DNA from: Opitutales bacterium
GTDB lineage: Bacteria > Verrucomicrobiota > Verrucomicrobiia > Opitutales > Oceanipulchritudinaceae
Assembly (NCBI GenBank): GCA_007123395.1
Contig: SKLD01000039.1
Coordinates: forward strand, 1 to 7,067
Length of the DNA stretch: 7,067 bases
Reading direction: 5' to 3'
Part shown: piece by piece, positions 5,539 through 7,067 of the stretch
Position numbering within the stretch: position 1 is the first letter of the stretch
How the letters are laid out: every line of letters starts with the position of its first letter
Position numbers and translations under genes: made by a program
Notes under the pieces: generated by a model
The model's input: the letters and a program-made list of their open reading frames with translations, nothing else
Told to the model about the DNA's origin: nothing
The model's database searches: none

Positions 5539-6795
5539 ATGAGCCATCGCGAGGATACGCAACGGGTTGTTGTCACGGGCATGGGGGCAGTCACGCCGCT
5601 TGGGTTGACGGTCGAGGCATTCTGGGAAGGGCTTGTCGCCGGGCGCAGTGGCCTGCGCCGGGTGGAGGCCTTTGACACAACGGAATACGCCTGCCAAGTT
5701 GGGGGCGAGGTCTTGGGTTTCGATCCGAACGAATGGATGGATCCAAAAGACGCCAAGCGCAACGACCGTTACACACAGTTTGCCGTCGCCGCTTCTAAGA
5801 TGGCCGTGCGCGACGCCGGGCTCGCAGGCGGTTTCGCCGACCCCTACCGCATCGGTTGTATTGTCGCTTCGGGCATGGGCGGTCTCGACACGATCGAGAA
5901 ACAGACTTTCCGCCTCTTCGACAGCGGGCCGCGCCGCGTCTCGCCGTTCATGGTTCCAATGCTCATCAGCAACATGGCGAGCGGCGTCGTGGCCATCGAA
6001 CTGAAGGCGCGCGGACCCAACTACGGCATCGTCAGCGCCTGCGCCTCCGCCAGCCATTCCATTGCCGACGCCTTGCGCATCCTCCGTGCGGGCGAGGCCG
6101 ATGTTATGGTCGCGGGCGGCAGCGAGGCTACCATCACCCGCATCGGCTTTGCCGGCTTCTGCAACATGAAGGCCATGGCGACGCGCTTCAACGCCACGCC
6201 CGAAAAGGCCAGCCGCCCCTTCGACGCACAGCGCGACGGTTTTGTCATGGGGGAGGGCGCCGGCATCCTCGTTCTCGAAACCCTCGCTCACGCCAAGGCA
6301 CGCGGTGCGCGAATCTACGCGGAGTTGGGCGGACATGGCGCAACCTGCGACGCCTACCACATCACCTCGCCCGATCCCGATGGCGCGGGGCTCATCGAAT
6401 GCATGCGCCGCGCCCTCGCCGATGCCGGGCTCACGCCGGACGATGTCGATTATATCAACGCCCACGGCACTTCCACTCCTTACAACGACCGCACCGAGAC
6501 CGCCGCCATCAAGGCGCTCTTCGGCGAGCGCGTCCGCCGCGCCCGCATCAGCTCCACCAAGTCCATGACGGGCCATCTCCTCGGTGCCGCCGGCGGCATC
6601 GAAGCCATCGCCTGCGTCAAGGCGATCAACGAGGGCGTTATCCCGCCCACCATCAACTACGAATATCCAGACCCCGACTGCGACCTCAACTACGTGCCCA
6701 ACAAGGCCGTGCGCCAGAATGTCGACGTCGCCCTGAGCAACAACCTCGGCTTCGGCGGACACAACGCCACCGTGCTCTTCCGGCGGCTCGACTGA
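5539..6795 (+). CDS. fabF: 3-oxoacyl-[acyl-carrier-protein] synthase II
   Basis: FabF condenses malonyl-ACP with an acyl-ACP, releasing CO2, and so lengthens the chain by two carbons in type II fatty-acid synthesis. It has 418 residues (E. coli 413). The N-terminus VVVTGMGAVTPLG is typical. The nucleophile Cys168 is in SACASASHS. The active-site His309 is in NAHGTSTPYND, Lys341 in SSTKSMTGH, and His346 completes the Cys-His-His set. The C-terminal GFGGHN (404-409) includes the gating Phe405. These features favour KAS II over KAS I and KAS III. The start at 5539 gives only a short lead before the conserved core; no upstream in-frame start was found and there is no Shine-Dalgarno. Codons are mostly C-ending, as in fabG. 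It is the last fab gene here, with the transposase gene 97 bases downstream. Confidence 0.97.
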   Translation: MSHREDTQRVVVTGMGAVTPLGLTVEAFWEGLVAGRSGLRRVEAFDTTEYACQVGGEVLGFDPNEWMDPKDAKRNDRYTQFAVAASKMAVRDAGLAGGFADPYRIGCIVASGMGGLDTIEKQTFRLFDSGPRRVSPFMVPMLISNMASGVVAIELKARGPNYGIVSACASASHSIADALRILRAGEADVMVAGGSEATITRIGFAGFCNMKAMATRFNATPEKASRPFDAQRDGFVMGEGAGILVLETLAHAKARGARIYAELGGHGATCDAYHITSPDPDGAGLIECMRRALADAGLTPDDVDYINAHGTSTPYNDRTETAAIKALFGERVRRARISSTKSMTGHLLGAAGGIEAIACVKAINEGVIPPTINYEYPDPDCDLNYVPNKAVRQNVDVALSNNLGFGGHNATVLFRRLD

Positions 6796-6892
6796 CTCTC
6801 CGTTTACTCAAATTTCAAAACACAAAAAGTCTATATTTCTCGAAGAAATAAATCTTGTGTTTCACGCTTAACCATACATTTTAGGCCAGATC
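6796..6892 (+). other. AT-rich spacer with nested inverted repeats
   Basis: AAACACAA (6818-6825) pairs perfectly with TTGTGTTT (6855-6862). Inside it TATTTCT (6834-6840) pairs with AGAAATA (6844-6850) around a 3-base CGA loop. This AT-rich double palindrome stands between fabF and the transposase start. It could be a weak fabF terminator, or a hairpin related to the left end or REP-like substrate of the following Y1-type transposase. Upstream of the ATG an AGG (6883-6885) lies 7 bases away and could serve as a weak ribosome binding site. Confidence 0.4.
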
Positions 6893-7067
6893 ATGGGTGA
6901 GATTCGTATAAAATGTGAGGACGGGTCGGCGGTGTATCATGTGACCTCGCGGGTGATCCAGAAGCGTCGGTTGCTGTTGGAGGGTCAGCGGGAGGTGTGG
7001 GTGGCGGCGCTGCACCGTGCGGCGGAGTTCAGCGGGGTGGAGGTGATCACCTACTGTGTGCTGGAGA
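6893..7067 (+). CDS. REP-associated / IS200-like tyrosine transposase (partial, N-terminus)
   Basis: Fifty-eight codons are visible before the window ends. The pattern YHVTSRV (15-21), a basic QKRRLLLEG segment, a helix with AALHRAAEF and then SGVEVITYCVLE matches the N-terminal part of the Y1 transposase domain (Tnp/REP-associated, COG1943 class). In that domain this strand is followed directly by the NHxH-type metal-binding motif, which would lie just beyond the edge. The catalytic Tyr is also outside. Full-length members nick single-stranded DNA at hairpins. Of the 57 codons after the start I count 36 ending in G and 9 in C, whereas fabF and fabG mostly end in C, which suggests a different origin. 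Whether it is an IS element or a domesticated RAYT cannot be told from this fragment. Confidence 0.78.
   Translation, partial: MGEIRIKCEDGSAVYHVTSRVIQKRRLLLEGQREVWVAALHRAAEFSGVEVITYCVLE

Noticed and set aside
5443..6762. 439-codon minus-strand open frame opposite fabF
   Set aside because: It is antisense to fabF, which has every catalytic motif, and its low-complexity Ala/Gly/Asp/Val composition is typical of a shadow frame.
5856..6851. 331-codon plus-strand frame inside fabF
   Set aside because: Its Arg/His-rich composition is that of a shifted reading of fabF; no start signal or family motif is present.

Overview
This is a GC-rich bacterial window with compact genes. The organism is not named by any marker here. 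The ACP variant, the SD-poor starts and the transposase style would fit Verrucomicrobiota (Opitutae-like), but this is an impression from family knowledge and not a demonstration.

Left part, minus strand (1-2985). A PAS-PAS sensor histidine kinase starts at 1466 and runs off the left edge. Upstream of it in the same direction lies a cyclopropane-fatty-acid-synthase-family methyltransferase (1546-2982). Its start sits in an AT-rich island of about 60 bp that probably carries its promoter.

Middle (3077-3926). A secreted protein with one FAS1 (fasciclin) domain is encoded on the minus strand (3151-3750) and ends in a textbook intrinsic terminator (3077-3107). It is divergently arranged with the plus-strand genes across a 176 bp regulatory interval.

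Right part, plus strand (3927-6795). A DCC-family CxxC protein is followed by the fatty-acid synthesis core fabG-acpP-fabF: ketoacyl-ACP reductase, acyl carrier protein and ketoacyl-ACP synthase II. All expected catalytic residues are present. The acpP-fabF spacer holds three consecutive hairpins, the last terminator-like and ending 7 bases before the fabF ATG. This looks like a way to make far more ACP than FabF from one operon.

Right edge (6893-7067). The first 58 codons of a REP-associated/IS200-like tyrosine transposase (RAYT/Y1 family) have G-ending codon use unlike the fab genes. They are preceded by an AT-rich nested inverted repeat.

Functionally the window joins lipid work (fatty-acid elongation, membrane lipid methylation) with signalling and an envelope protein. 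I see no CRISPR, rRNA, tRNA or defence system, and no convincing new multi-gene system. The best leads are the acpP-fabF leader structure, the paired active-site substitutions in the CFA-family enzyme, and the transposase with its upstream palindrome.
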